The position numbers and the translations under genes were made by a program. The notes under the pieces are model-generated. The model was not told the DNA's origin. It did not search any database and was given only the letters and a program-made list of their open reading frames with translations. Shown here one piece after another: positions 42,763 to 50,803 of a stretch of DNA of 64,000 nucleotides. This DNA is from Kaistella jeonii (GTDB lineage: Bacteria > Bacteroidota > Bacteroidia > Flavobacteriales > Weeksellaceae): assembly GCF_000812865.1 (NCBI RefSeq), contig NZ_JSYL01000004.1, positions 62,001 through 126,000 of the forward strand, read 5' to 3'. Position 1 is the stretch's first letter. The number at the start of each line of letters is the position of its first letter.

Positions 42763-43830
42763 TTAAATTGATCCCTCAAAAGGGAACGTGGTCAGATAAC
42801 GAAGGTCTGAACTGTTTCGCATATTTGCCTCAGATTCAGCGGTGCCTTTACTATAATATTCTCCCAACTCCTGTTTTTGAAACAGAAAAGAATTATTGGC
42901 TGTTTTATCAACCACTTCTCTGAAGATATGTTCAATTTCTGAATTTGATAAGGAGGCAAAACTGATATCTTCGAAACCATAAAGAAGTCTCAAATTGTCA
43001 ACGCCTGCAAAATTGCGGTCTACATAATCCTGAAACTGAAGTTTAGAATCAAAATTTCCGGCCCAGATATTATAGACTAAAGATTTCTTTTTAGGTTTAT
43101 TTAAAATATCCTGATACACAAAATTTTCTCCCAAATAGGCGTCACGAACCTGTGGATCATTTGCCAGATCATGTGGAAGTCCCTCTTTTAGAATTCTTCC
43201 TTCGAACATGATATAAGTTTTATGAGTGATTGCCAAAGTTTGCTGAACATTGTGATCGGTAATTAAAATCCCAATATTCTTATCGACCAAACTTCTTACA
43301 ATTTTCTGAATATCTTCTACTGCGATTGGATCTACTCCCGCAAAAGGCTCATCTAACAAAATAAAATTCGGACTTGTAGCGAGACAACGTGCGATCTCAG
43401 TTCTTCTCCTTTCCCCACCAGAAAGTAAATCTCCACGATTTTTACGAACATGCTCCAAAGAAAATTCTTCGATAAGTTCATCTCGCTTTCTTTCCTGTTC
43501 ATGTTTGGTAAGCTTAGTCAATTGTAGAACGCCCAAAATATTATCTTCTACCGAAAGCTTGCGAAAAACTGATGCTTCCTGCGCCAGATAACCGATTCCT
43601 TTCTGCGCACGACGATACATTGCATCGTTTGTAATCTCTTTGTCATCGAGAAAAATTTTACCAGAAGTTGGTTTTACCAAGCCAACAATCATGTAGAAAC
43701 AAGTAGTTTTTCCGGCACCGTTTGGACCCAGAAGTCCTACGATTTCTCCTTGTCTGACTTCGATTGTCACGCCTTTTACAACTTTTTTCGGTCCGTACTC
43801 TTTAATTAAATTTTCTCCGCGTAGAATCAT
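42763..43830 (-). CDS. lptB: LptB lipopolysaccharide-export ATPase with an extra C-terminal domain
   Basis: 355 residues, against about 240 for LptB. Residues 1-238 are a complete LptB: Walker A GPNGAGKTT (35-43), GYLAQEASVFRKLSVEDN Q-loop region, signature LSGGE (136-140), Walker B ILLDEP (157-162), switch His193, and the usual end DPQVRDAYLGENF. Residues 245-355 are an added domain starting LVYNIWAGNFDSKLQFQDYV, which resembles immunity protein 22 (Imm22)-like folds from memory. LptB drives LPS transport with LptFGC; no other lpt gene is here. The extension is in one uninterrupted frame. The ATG lies 4 nt after a perfect -7 element. Confidence 0.92.
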   Translation of the reverse strand: MILRGENLIKEYGPKKVVKGVTIEVRQGEIVGLLGPNGAGKTTCFYMIVGLVKPTSGKIFLDDKEITNDAMYRRAQKGIGYLAQEASVFRKLSVEDNILGVLQLTKLTKHEQERKRDELIEEFSLEHVRKNRGDLLSGGERRRTEIARCLATSPNFILLDEPFAGVDPIAVEDIQKIVRSLVDKNIGILITDHNVQQTLAITHKTYIMFEGRILKEGLPHDLANDPQVRDAYLGENFVYQDILNKPKKKSLVYNIWAGNFDSKLQFQDYVDRNFAGVDNLRLLYGFEDISFASLSNSEIEHIFREVVDKTANNSFLFQKQELGEYYSKGTAESEANMRNSSDLRYLTTFPFEGSI

Positions 43831-43834
43831 GTGG

Positions 43835-43842
43835 CAAATATA
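43835..43842 (-). promoter_or_regulatory. -7 element of lptB, placed for a leaderless mRNA
   Basis: TATATTTG on the minus strand, followed by CCAC and then the ATG. Transcription starting about 5 nt after the element would begin at the start codon itself. Confidence 0.55.
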
Positions 43843-43930
43843 TCATTTTTGTTCGAAAGTTCGATTGATTGATGATGTCTTATCCAAAGCTGTTCCATTC
43901 TTTCGATAGGTCATTTCCCACAAAAAATCT

Positions 43931-43938
43931 TATCTTCG
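43931..43938 (+). promoter_or_regulatory. -7-like element of the sigma/anti-sigma operon
   Basis: TATCTTCG, one base from TAnnTTTG, 22 nt before the TTG start at 43961. An ATG start would need to be much further in. Confidence 0.4.
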
Positions 43939-43960
43939 CTTCTGTAAATTTCTATCAATT

Positions 43961-44455
43961 TTGAGCCTTAAAGAAAAAGTTTTTTCACAACTTATTAAAG
44001 ATAATCAAGGTCTGATTATCAAGGTTTCCCGGCTTTATACAAATTCGCTGGAAGATGAGCAGGATTTATTTCAGGAAATCGTGTTACAACTTTGGCGTTC
44101 TTACGACACATTCAAAGGAAACTCCAAGATCTCAACGTGGATGTACAGAGTTGCATTAAATACTGCCATTACCCTTTTCCGAAAAAAAACCAAATCACCG
44201 CAAACTGATGAATTGATGGATTTTCATTATGCGGATTTTATAGAAGATGACGATGAAAAGCAGTTGCAGATTTCCTTACTCTATAAAGTGGTGAAAATGC
44301 TACCGAACGTAGAAAGAGCAATTGTAATGATGTATTTAGATGATCTGCCTTACCGCGATATTTCAGAAAATTTAGGGATTACAGAAGTAAATGCGCGGGT
44401 GAAAATGAACCGGCTAAAAAAAACACTAAAAGAACTAATGGAAAAGCATGCCTAA
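43961..44455 (+). CDS. ECF-type RNA polymerase sigma factor
   Basis: 164 residues, starting with TTG. Region 2: DEQDLFQEIVLQLWRSYDTFKGNSKISTWMYRVALNTAI; region 4: VERAIVMMYLDDLPYRDISENLGITEVNARVKMNRLKKTL, a clear helix-turn-helix. The stop overlaps the start of the next gene by 8 nt, a sign of coupled translation with its probable anti-sigma partner. The TTG start is kept because region 2 begins near the N-terminus and a -7-like element lies just upstream. Its target genes are not evident. Confidence 0.9.
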   Translation: MSLKEKVFSQLIKDNQGLIIKVSRLYTNSLEDEQDLFQEIVLQLWRSYDTFKGNSKISTWMYRVALNTAITLFRKKTKSPQTDELMDFHYADFIEDDDEKQLQISLLYKVVKMLPNVERAIVMMYLDDLPYRDISENLGITEVNARVKMNRLKKTLKELMEKHA

Positions 44456-45122
44456 ATTTGATATCGATAATTTCAAAAAAACCTGGCAGGAACACGAAAT
44501 TCAGCCAAAATACAACAGCGATGAAATACGGTCGATGCTGAATAAATCTTCACGAAATTATGTGAAATATATTCTGGCCATAAGTATTGCCGAATTTTTG
44601 GTCATTTTGGGTATGAATTTTTACTATCTTTTTCTGGGCGATGACACCAACAGTTACCTGAATATTTTAGAAAAACTCGGTGTGAAAAACAATGAGAATC
44701 TGGTTGCTAATTTGTCCCATCTTTATTTTGGGTTAAAGGTGATCAGTCTGGCTTTGACGGCATTTTTCGTTATTAAATTTTATCAAAATTATAAGCATAT
44801 CAAAATTGAATCGAACCTGACAAAATTGATTCTTCAGATCATTAAATTCAAAAACACGGTCAACTATTTTATTCTTGCGAACGTATTTTTGATCGTTTTG
44901 TACACCATTGTTCTGGGAATCTTTACATCCTGGGCATTATCAAACCAAAATATTGAACTTACTCATCCAACCTTGATCGGATTCTATGTTGGTCTTCTTC
45001 TGATGATGGTTTTGAGTGTAGTGTTGATCTGGATTTACTACAGAATTGTGTACGGAATAATTCTTAAAAAATTAGGTAAAAACTTGGAAGAACTGCAGAA
45101 AATAGAAATCGAACAAGCATAA
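44448..45122 (+). CDS. membrane protein, probable anti-sigma partner
   Basis: 224 residues. A cytosolic N-terminal segment (about 1-38; FDIDNFKKTWQEHEIQPKYNSDEI) precedes four hydrophobic helices (about 40-62, 92-110, 133-155, 170-200) and a helical tail. Its start overlaps the ECF sigma gene by 8 nt. Position and a cytosolic N-terminus followed by membrane helices fit an anti-sigma factor, although I see no zinc-binding anti-sigma motif. Function therefore rests on context. Confidence 0.75.
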   Translation: MPKFDIDNFKKTWQEHEIQPKYNSDEIRSMLNKSSRNYVKYILAISIAEFLVILGMNFYYLFLGDDTNSYLNILEKLGVKNNENLVANLSHLYFGLKVISLALTAFFVIKFYQNYKHIKIESNLTKLILQIIKFKNTVNYFILANVFLIVLYTIVLGIFTSWALSNQNIELTHPTLIGFYVGLLLMMVLSVVLIWIYYRIVYGIILKKLGKNLEELQKIEIEQA

Positions 45123-45150
45123 AAAAAGGTCACTTTTCGGTGACCTTTTT
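45123..45150. terminator. bidirectional terminator between the anti-sigma gene and rpoN
   Basis: 11-bp arms AAAAAGGTCAC and GTGACCTTTTT with a 6-nt loop. Confidence 0.85.
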
Positions 45151-45152
45151 CG

Positions 45153-46628
45153 TTAGAGTTCTTTTCGTAATCTTGCAACCGGAATACTGAGCTGTTCCCG
45201 ATATTTTGCAATGGTTCGTCTTGCAATGTTATATCCTTTTTCTTTCAACAAAACAACCAAAGCGTCATCTGTTAAAGGCTTTCTCTTATTTTCTGCATTG
45301 ATGATATCCATCAAATGATTCTTAATTTCTTTCGTAGAAACTTCTTCACCATCATCATTGGTCAATGAATCTGAGAAGAGATTTTTTAAATAAACGATCC
45401 CATTTGGAGTATCTGCATATTTGCTTTTTACTACTCGAGAAATTGTAGAGATATCAAAACCCGTAATATCGGCAACATCCTTTAAAATCATTGGTTTTAG
45501 CGATTTTTCATCACCTGTAATGAAATAATTTTTCTGTAGTTTCACGATGGCAGAAATCGTTTGAAGCAAAGTATTCTGTCTTTGGTTAATCGCATCGATA
45601 TACCATTTTGCAGCATCTAATTTTTGCTTGATGAAAAGCGCTGCCTGTTTATGTTCTGCAGATTTTTTATCGTGAGAATAAGTGGTCAAGATATCTTTGT
45701 ACTCATCTGAAACACGCAAAGACGGTGCGTTTTTGCTATTCAAAGTTGGATGAACATCTACTCCTTTTTCACCATTATCTTTTACATGAATTACAAAATC
45801 CGGTATGATTTCCTGGTTAATGGTGATCGTCTGAGTATCGAAATTTCCACCAACTTTTGGGGATAGTTTTGAAATCACTTCCAAAGCATCTTTCAGATCT
45901 TCTTCCTCGATATCGTATTTCTGGATGATTTTATTGTAATGCTTATTTGTCAATGCATCGAATTGATTTCTGAGGATATTTGCAGCTAAAATAACGGCTT
46001 TATCAGCACTTACTTTTTTCTCTATTTGCAACAGAAGACATTCCTGTAAACCTCTTGCGCCAACTCCTGAAGGATCCAGTTTTTGAACGTAATTCTCCAA
46101 TATATCTTCCGCTTTTTCTTTCGTGGTGTAAACTCCCAGAGAAAACGCCAAATCGTCAACGATCTGTTTCACTTCTCTTCGAAGATATCCGTCGTTATCA
46201 AGGTTTCCGATGATATATTCTGCAATTTTCAGATCATCACCATCAATATTGATCAAACGGATCTGCTCCAAAAGGTAATCGTAGAGCGATTGTCCTTCTG
46301 TTAAGAGCGACTGATTGTCAAATTCTTCATCGTCTGCCGAATAATTGTTAGAACTGGTTTTATAAGCCGGTTCATCATCAAAAATATATTCATTTACATC
46401 GAAATCTGTGTTGATGCTGTCTGTACCTTCATCTTCATACGTTTCATCAAGAGAGGAATATTCTTCTTCTTTTGATTCTTCCGCTTTTTCCAAGGCCGGA
46501 TTTTCTTCTAATTCGCGTTCTAATTCTTCCTCAAATTCTAAGGTGTGAAGCTGGATCAACTTCATCAACTGAATTTGTTGCGGTGCCAATTTCTGGCCGA
46601 GTCGCATTTGAAGGTTTTGTTTTAACAT
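45153..46628 (-). CDS. rpoN: RNA polymerase sigma-54 factor
   Basis: 491 residues. The N-terminal activator-interacting region is Gln/Leu-rich (MLKQNLQMRLGQKLAPQQIQLMKLIQLHTLEFEEELERELEENPALE), followed by an acidic linker (about 50-110), the core-binding domain, and the C-terminal DNA-binding part with ITGFDISTISRVVKSKYADTPNGI and the RpoN box ARRTIAKYRE near the end. Directs transcription from -24/-12 promoters together with activator ATPases; none of those activators lies in this window. Convergent with the sigma/anti-sigma pair, 69 nt after asnS. Confidence 0.97.
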   Translation of the reverse strand: MLKQNLQMRLGQKLAPQQIQLMKLIQLHTLEFEEELERELEENPALEKAEESKEEEYSSLDETYEDEGTDSINTDFDVNEYIFDDEPAYKTSSNNYSADDEEFDNQSLLTEGQSLYDYLLEQIRLINIDGDDLKIAEYIIGNLDNDGYLRREVKQIVDDLAFSLGVYTTKEKAEDILENYVQKLDPSGVGARGLQECLLLQIEKKVSADKAVILAANILRNQFDALTNKHYNKIIQKYDIEEEDLKDALEVISKLSPKVGGNFDTQTITINQEIIPDFVIHVKDNGEKGVDVHPTLNSKNAPSLRVSDEYKDILTTYSHDKKSAEHKQAALFIKQKLDAAKWYIDAINQRQNTLLQTISAIVKLQKNYFITGDEKSLKPMILKDVADITGFDISTISRVVKSKYADTPNGIVYLKNLFSDSLTNDDGEEVSTKEIKNHLMDIINAENKRKPLTDDALVVLLKEKGYNIARRTIAKYREQLSIPVARLRKEL

Positions 46629-46697
46629 ATTTTGATGCTATCTCTATTTTTAATGGAAAAAATATTGTTTCTAAAATCTAAAAGTACTGAATTTTTA

Positions 46698-48143
46698 TTA
46701 AAACTCCGCAGTATGAGGCGTTCTTGGGAAAGGAATTACATCTCGAATATTCGTCATTCCTGTTACAAAAAGCACCAATCTTTCTAAACCGAGACCGAAA
46801 CCAGCATGAGGAACTGAACCAAATTTTCGCGTATCTAAATACCACCAAAGCTCGTGTTCATCAACATTCATCGCTTTCATTTTGGCAGTAAGAACATCAA
46901 ACTTATCTTCTCTTTGTGAACCACCGATGATCTCACCGATTCCCGGGAATAAAACATCCATTGCGGCAACCGTTTTACCATCTTCATTCAGTTTCATATA
47001 AAAAGCTTTGATCTCTTTTGGATAATCAAAAAGAACAACCGGACATTCAAAATGCTTTTCTACCAAGAAACGTTCGTGCTCACTTTGCAGATCTGCACCC
47101 CATTCTTCGATTGGAAACTGGAATTTTCCTTTTTTATTTTCTTTTGAATTTTTCAAGATATCAATCGCTTCCGTGTAAGAAACTCTTTTGAATCTTTTCT
47201 CGAGAACATTCTGTAATTTCTCTATCAAACCTTCAGAAGCTCTGTCTTTTTCAGGTTTTTGTTTTTGTTCTTCTGCAAATCTTTTGTCCAGAAAGTCCAG
47301 ATCATCTTTGCAGTTTTCTAAAACATAATTGATGACGTATTTTAAGAAATCTTCGGCCAGATCGATATTGTCTTCTAAATTATTGAAGGCAACTTCAGGT
47401 TCTACCATCCAGAATTCTGCGAGGTGACGTGTTGTATTCGAATTTTCTGCACGGAAAGTTGGTCCGAAAGTATAAACTCTTCCCAATCCCATCATTGCAG
47501 TTTCTACGTTGAGCTGTCCGGAAACAGTTAAGTTGGTTTTCTTACCAAAAAAATCCTGCTCAAAATCGATGTCCCCGTTTTCATCACGCGGAATATTATT
47601 GAGATCGAAGTTTGTCACGCCAAACATTTCTCCGGCTCCTTCTGCATCTGCACCGGTAATTATCGGCGTATTCATGTAGAAGAATTGGTTTTGATTAAAG
47701 AACTGGTGAATCGCAAAACTCACAGAACTTCGCACTCTAAAAACAGCACTAAATAAATTCGTACGGAAACGCAAATGCGCCTGTTCGCGTAAAAGTTCCA
47801 AGGAATGTTTCTTTGGTTGAAGGATCGTTTTGTCTCTTTCTTCCGTAAAGTTATCTCCTAAGATGATTATTTTTTTCGCAATAATTTCGATGCTTTGTCC
47901 AGCTCCCTGACTTTCTACAACTTCACCTACTATTTTCAGAGAGGCCGCATTGCTGATATTCTTAATAATATTTTCATCAAATTGTTCAAAATCGACCACG
48001 ATTTGTAAATTATTGATGGTTGAGCCGTCATTCAAAGCGATAAAACGATTGGAACGAAATGCTCTAACCCAACCTTGAACGGTAATGTCGTGATGAAGTA
48101 TTTTTTTATAATCTGAAAGTAATTCTTTAATGGTTGTTCTCAT
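46698..48143 (-). CDS. asnS: asparaginyl-tRNA synthetase
   Basis: 481 residues, class II synthetase charging tRNA-Asn. N-terminal OB-fold anticodon-binding domain (about 15-105; [22 protein letters not shown]), then the catalytic domain with motif 2 [25 protein letters not shown] and motif 3 [27 protein letters not shown]. Usual length. It probably has a leader of about 70 nt after TAAGTTTG at 48213-48220. rpoN follows on the same strand. Confidence 0.98.
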   Translation of the reverse strand: MRTTIKELLSDYKKILHHDITVQGWVRAFRSNRFIALNDGSTINNLQIVVDFEQFDENIIKNISNAASLKIVGEVVESQGAGQSIEIIAKKIIILGDNFTEERDKTILQPKKHSLELLREQAHLRFRTNLFSAVFRVRSSVSFAIHQFFNQNQFFYMNTPIITGADAEGAGEMFGVTNFDLNNIPRDENGDIDFEQDFFGKKTNLTVSGQLNVETAMMGLGRVYTFGPTFRAENSNTTRHLAEFWMVEPEVAFNNLEDNIDLAEDFLKYVINYVLENCKDDLDFLDKRFAEEQKQKPEKDRASEGLIEKLQNVLEKRFKRVSYTEAIDILKNSKENKKGKFQFPIEEWGADLQSEHERFLVEKHFECPVVLFDYPKEIKAFYMKLNEDGKTVAAMDVLFPGIGEIIGGSQREDKFDVLTAKMKAMNVDEHELWWYLDTRKFGSVPHAGFGLGLERLVLFVTGMTNIRDVIPFPRTPHTAEF

Positions 48144-48212
48144 TTCCTGACAGTGCTTTTTTTAATGTAAAATGTAGAATTATGGTCAAAATTTTTCCAT
48201 AATCAATAGATG

Positions 48213-48220
48213 CAAACTTA
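48213..48220 (-). promoter_or_regulatory. -7 promoter element of asnS
   Basis: TAAGTTTG on the minus strand, exact TAnnTTTG match, giving a leader of roughly 65 nt. Confidence 0.5.
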
Positions 48221-48312
48221 CTAAAAATTGGCGTAATTTTTGATGCAGGGAAAAAAAATTTTAGAAAAGAATTCGGTATAAATTATTGGAGTTATCGCAA
48301 TATAAGAAGATC

Positions 48313-48392
48313 TGCGACCCGGCTTGAATGGAGCTCTTTTTATGAAACGAAGTGGAATAAAAAAGCGGGAATGGAAGACGGAAATTGTCGCC
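48313..48392 (+). repeat. dispersed structured element (R5)
   Basis: Outer stem GCGAC (48314-48318) with GTCGC (48387-48391); inner stem CTTTTTAT with ATAAAAAAG. Shared blocks CCCGGCTTGAATGGAGCTC and AGCGGGAATGGAAGACGG. It ends 18 bp from the rimM stop codon. Confidence 0.7.
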
Positions 48393-48410
48393 AAAAAAAA
48401 AATTAGAAAA

Positions 48411-48953
48411 TTACTCGTCTTTCTTGGAAGGAATCAAGAAAACATCCATTAAACCTTCTGGTAAAGACATTCTAATAAATTTTTCTTCACGGTTCAGTTC
48501 GATGATCCAGTCTTTAATGATCGGAATAACGATCTGTTTGCCCGCCAAAGTAAGCACAAAATAATGCTGACCAGTTTGATCATTAATCGTCTCGATAATT
48601 CCACAAGATTTGCCGTCTTCTTCCCGGATCTCGTAGCCGATAACATCGTGATAATAGAATTTGTTTCCGGTAAGAACAGGCAACGTAGAAAGCGGAAGAT
48701 AAACATCTTTCCCGACGGCTTGATTGACAAGCGCTTCAGAGGAATTTTTGAAAGAAACAATCAGCGTTTCGCCTTTGCTCCAGGATTGTCTTGCAATAAA
48801 AAAAGGAACCAATAATCCGTTAACGTCAACGAATATAGTGTCTAATTTATTGTACATTTCAGGTTGATCGGTATCGAGTTTCAGGAATACATTTCCGTGT
48901 AATCCGTGAGTACGAGTGATTTTGCCTAAAAAATAGCAATCTTCTTTTTTCAT
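48411..48953 (-). CDS. rimM: ribosome maturation factor RimM
   Basis: 180 residues. N-terminal RimM beta-barrel (YFLGKITRTHGLHGNVFLKLDTDQPEMY) and C-terminal PRC-barrel-like domain (GYEIREEDGKSCGIIETI, VIPIIKDWIIELN). Binds S19 and helps assemble the 30S subunit head. Next to rpsP as in most bacteria, but here a terminator lies between the two genes and TATATTTG sits only 4 nt before the ATG, so rimM seems to have its own, perhaps leaderless, transcript. Confidence 0.96.
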   Translation of the reverse strand: MKKEDCYFLGKITRTHGLHGNVFLKLDTDQPEMYNKLDTIFVDVNGLLVPFFIARQSWSKGETLIVSFKNSSEALVNQAVGKDVYLPLSTLPVLTGNKFYYHDVIGYEIREEDGKSCGIIETINDQTGQHYFVLTLAGKQIVIPIIKDWIIELNREEKFIRMSLPEGLMDVFLIPSKKDE

Positions 48954-48957
48954 GATG

Positions 48958-48965
48958 CAAATATA
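48958..48965 (-). promoter_or_regulatory. -7 element of rimM, placed for a leaderless mRNA
   Basis: TATATTTG on the minus strand, then CATC, then the ATG; spacing identical to that at lptB. Confidence 0.55.
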
Positions 48966-48980
48966 AGTTGTTTTAAAATA

Positions 48981-49008
48981 ATAGAGACGCCAAAAATGAC
49001 GTCTCTAT
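48981..49008 (-). terminator. terminator between rpsP and rimM
   Basis: 9-bp perfect arms ATAGAGACG and CGTCTCTAT with a 10-nt loop, followed on the minus strand by TATTTT. Confidence 0.7.
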
Positions 49009-49033
49009 AACTTTTATCTAATAAGAAGTTTGA

Positions 49034-49795
49034 TTAAGCTTTAGCTTCGTCAGTTCCTTCTTCTGTAGCAGCTTCTTCTTTTCCTGTTAATTTCTCAGTA
49101 ACGTTTGCTACTGTTTCTTTTACAGAATCTACAGCTCCTTCAACAGCAGCAGCAGCTTCACCTACTTTTTCAGCAACTGCTTCAACAGTTGATTTTTCTT
49201 CTTTTGGCTCTTCAGTAACTTCAGCAACAGGTGCGTTTGCAGCTTCTTCAGCAGCTTTTGCCTCAGCAGCTTCAGCGGCTTTTGCATCTGCAGCAGCTTT
49301 AGCTTCTGCTTTTTGTGCATCTGCTTCTGCTTTCGCATCAGCTTCTACTTTTGCAGCAGCATCTAATCTTGCTTGGTTTACTTTAGTTTCAGCATCGAAT
49401 GCTGCTTTTTTAGCATCATCTTTTGCTTTGCTCAAACCGTCTTTTTTACCAACAACTTGTTGTTCTTTTCCTTCTAACCAAGCTGCAAATTTGCTATCAG
49501 CTGCTTCTTGATCGAAAGCACCTTTCGCTACTCCACCTTGTAAGTGTCTTTTGTAAAGAACTCCTTTGTAAGAAAGAATTGCACGAGCGGTGTCGGTTGG
49601 TTGTGCTCCATTGTCTAACCATTTTACAGCAGCATCTACGTTAAGTTCGATAACAGCTGGGTTAACTACAGGATTGTAAGTACCAATTTTTTCGATGAAT
49701 TTACCATCTCTACTTGCTCTTGCATCGGCAACTACGATGTGGAAAAAAGGTTTTCCTTTTTTACCGTGTCTTTGTAATCTAATTTTTACTGACAT
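49034..49795 (-). CDS. rpsP: 30S ribosomal protein S16 with long Ala/Glu/Lys-rich tail
   Basis: 253 residues. The first ~85 are a normal S16: [40 protein letters not shown] and later [20 protein letters not shown]. The remaining ~165 residues are a low-complexity tail: a basic helical part (about 115-185, many AKA and DAKA units) and an acidic end (about 190-253). Most S16 proteins have 80-90 residues; Bacteroidota forms are longer, but this tail is large. It is in frame, with no sign of error. It has a canonical promoter. Confidence 0.97.
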   Translation of the reverse strand: MSVKIRLQRHGKKGKPFFHIVVADARASRDGKFIEKIGTYNPVVNPAVIELNVDAAVKWLDNGAQPTDTARAILSYKGVLYKRHLQGGVAKGAFDQEAADSKFAAWLEGKEQQVVGKKDGLSKAKDDAKKAAFDAETKVNQARLDAAAKVEADAKAEADAQKAEAKAAADAKAAEAAEAKAAEEAANAPVAEVTEEPKEEKSTVEAVAEKVGEAAAAVEGAVDSVKETVANVTEKLTGKEEAATEEGTDEAKA

Positions 49796-49841
49796 AAATG
49801 TTTGATTTTGTGGGAACTCGTCCCGATTATTTATAAGGGTG

Positions 49842-49871
49842 CAAAGATATAAAATTTTTCCAGTTTGGCAA
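49842..49871 (-). promoter_or_regulatory. promoter of rpsP
   Basis: -7 TATCTTTG (49842-49849) and -33 TTG (49869-49871) with a 19-bp spacer on the minus strand: the best full match to the Bacteroidota promoter in the window. The leader of about 45 nt holds a short hairpin. Confidence 0.7.
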
Positions 49872-49913
49872 TCGATAGAAACGTAATTTATCGTTTGACT
49901 TTATTAATTTTTT

Positions 49914-49993
49914 AGGAGCCGGGAACCTGCTCTCCACTCTATCTTTTATTCCACTGAAGTTCCATAAAAGGATGCCGTTTTGATCAGGGCTAA
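49914..49993 (-). repeat. dispersed structured element (R6)
   Basis: Read on the minus strand it begins TTAGCCCTGATCAAAACGGC and ends CCCGGCTCCTAA; the outer AGCC pairs with GGCT. The inner stem uses CCTTTTATGGAA and a partly complementary TGGAATAAAAG. Confidence 0.6.
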
Positions 49994-50011
49994 AAATCAC
50001 GCTTCGTAACT

Positions 50012-50039
50012 AATTCTAGATTTTAAATTCTAGATTTTA
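50012..50039 (+). repeat. perfect tandem duplication of a 14-bp unit
   Basis: AATTCTAGATTTTA occurs twice without spacer. Confidence 0.8.
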
Positions 50040-50188
50040 CATTTTAACATTAAGGTTTGTGAAGTTATTAAGATTTCCTTTGGAAATTACACCGCGTTTT
50101 AACTTATGTGAACTTTACACGCAAAAATTTCAAGCTCAACTTATGTTAAAAAAAATTGTGAGTTTTGTGGTAAAAAATTGCAATTTAA

Positions 50189-50707
50189 TTATTGGAAAAA
50201 CACCATGATCACAGCCAAAATAAATCCAATTCCGGCGTAAATCATTCCCCGACGAAAGGCTTTTGATCTGAAATTAAACATCCAGAAAGAAGAGATCACG
50301 AAGAAAAACAAAACCACTCCGAAAATGGTATTTAGTGAAGCATATCGATGAGTTGATGTGGATTTATGCAATTCATTAAATTTTTCCAGGACAAAAGGCA
50401 ATTTCATTTTAGAATATTTCGCTTCCCCTGTTTTTACGTTGTAGGTTCCGTTTTCAAAGGTTTTCAGATCACCTTCACCTTCTTTAAATTCTACATTCCG
50501 CATTTTGATTTCTTTCGCCAGTTCCTTCTCGGTCATATTGGGTTTTAGAACGATCTCGGTTTTATTTTCTTTCTTTAAAAGATTGGTATCGCGATAAATG
50601 AGCAAAACGCCGCTGATTGCATACACTGCCATAATTCCTGCTGCGAAATAACCTAAATATCGGTGAGTGATTCGCATGAATGATTTGGTATCCTTAATTG
50701 CTGCCAT
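50189..50707 (-). CDS. PepSY-associated membrane protein
   Basis: 172 residues. An N-terminal helix (FMRITHRYLGYFAAGIMAVYAISGVLLIY) with the His-Arg-x-Leu-Gly motif of PepSY-associated TM proteins, a periplasmic domain (about 40-110), then two helices (about 123-143 and 151-170). Relatives accompany siderophore receptors and may help reduce or release iron at the inner membrane. It is the second gene after the TonB-dependent receptor (96-nt gap with a hairpin). Confidence 0.85.
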   Translation of the reverse strand: MAAIKDTKSFMRITHRYLGYFAAGIMAVYAISGVLLIYRDTNLLKKENKTEIVLKPNMTEKELAKEIKMRNVEFKEGEGDLKTFENGTYNVKTGEAKYSKMKLPFVLEKFNELHKSTSTHRYASLNTIFGVVLFFFVISSFWMFNFRSKAFRRGMIYAGIGFILAVIMVFFQ

Positions 50708-50737
50708 AGTTTCTGTTTTTTTCTTTTTTTAAATAAG

Positions 50738-50765
50738 AACAGCGGAAACCGAAATTTCCACTGTT
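50738..50765. terminator. hairpin between the siderophore receptor and PepSY genes
   Basis: Arms AACAGCGGAAA and TTTCCACTGTT (one G-T pair) with a 6-nt loop. On the minus strand the T-run is weak, so it may reduce rather than stop read-through into the PepSY gene. Confidence 0.45.
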
Positions 50766-50803
50766 TTTTGAACTGAATTTAAATAATATGATGAAGGGTC
50801 CCG

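Larger units (their letters stand above)
49796..50188. other. intergenic region upstream of rpsP
   Basis: 393 bp without a gene. Contains the rpsP promoter and leader, which has the hairpin GGGA/TCCC at about 49812-49824, the dispersed element R6, and a perfect tandem 14-bp duplication. Confidence 0.65.
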
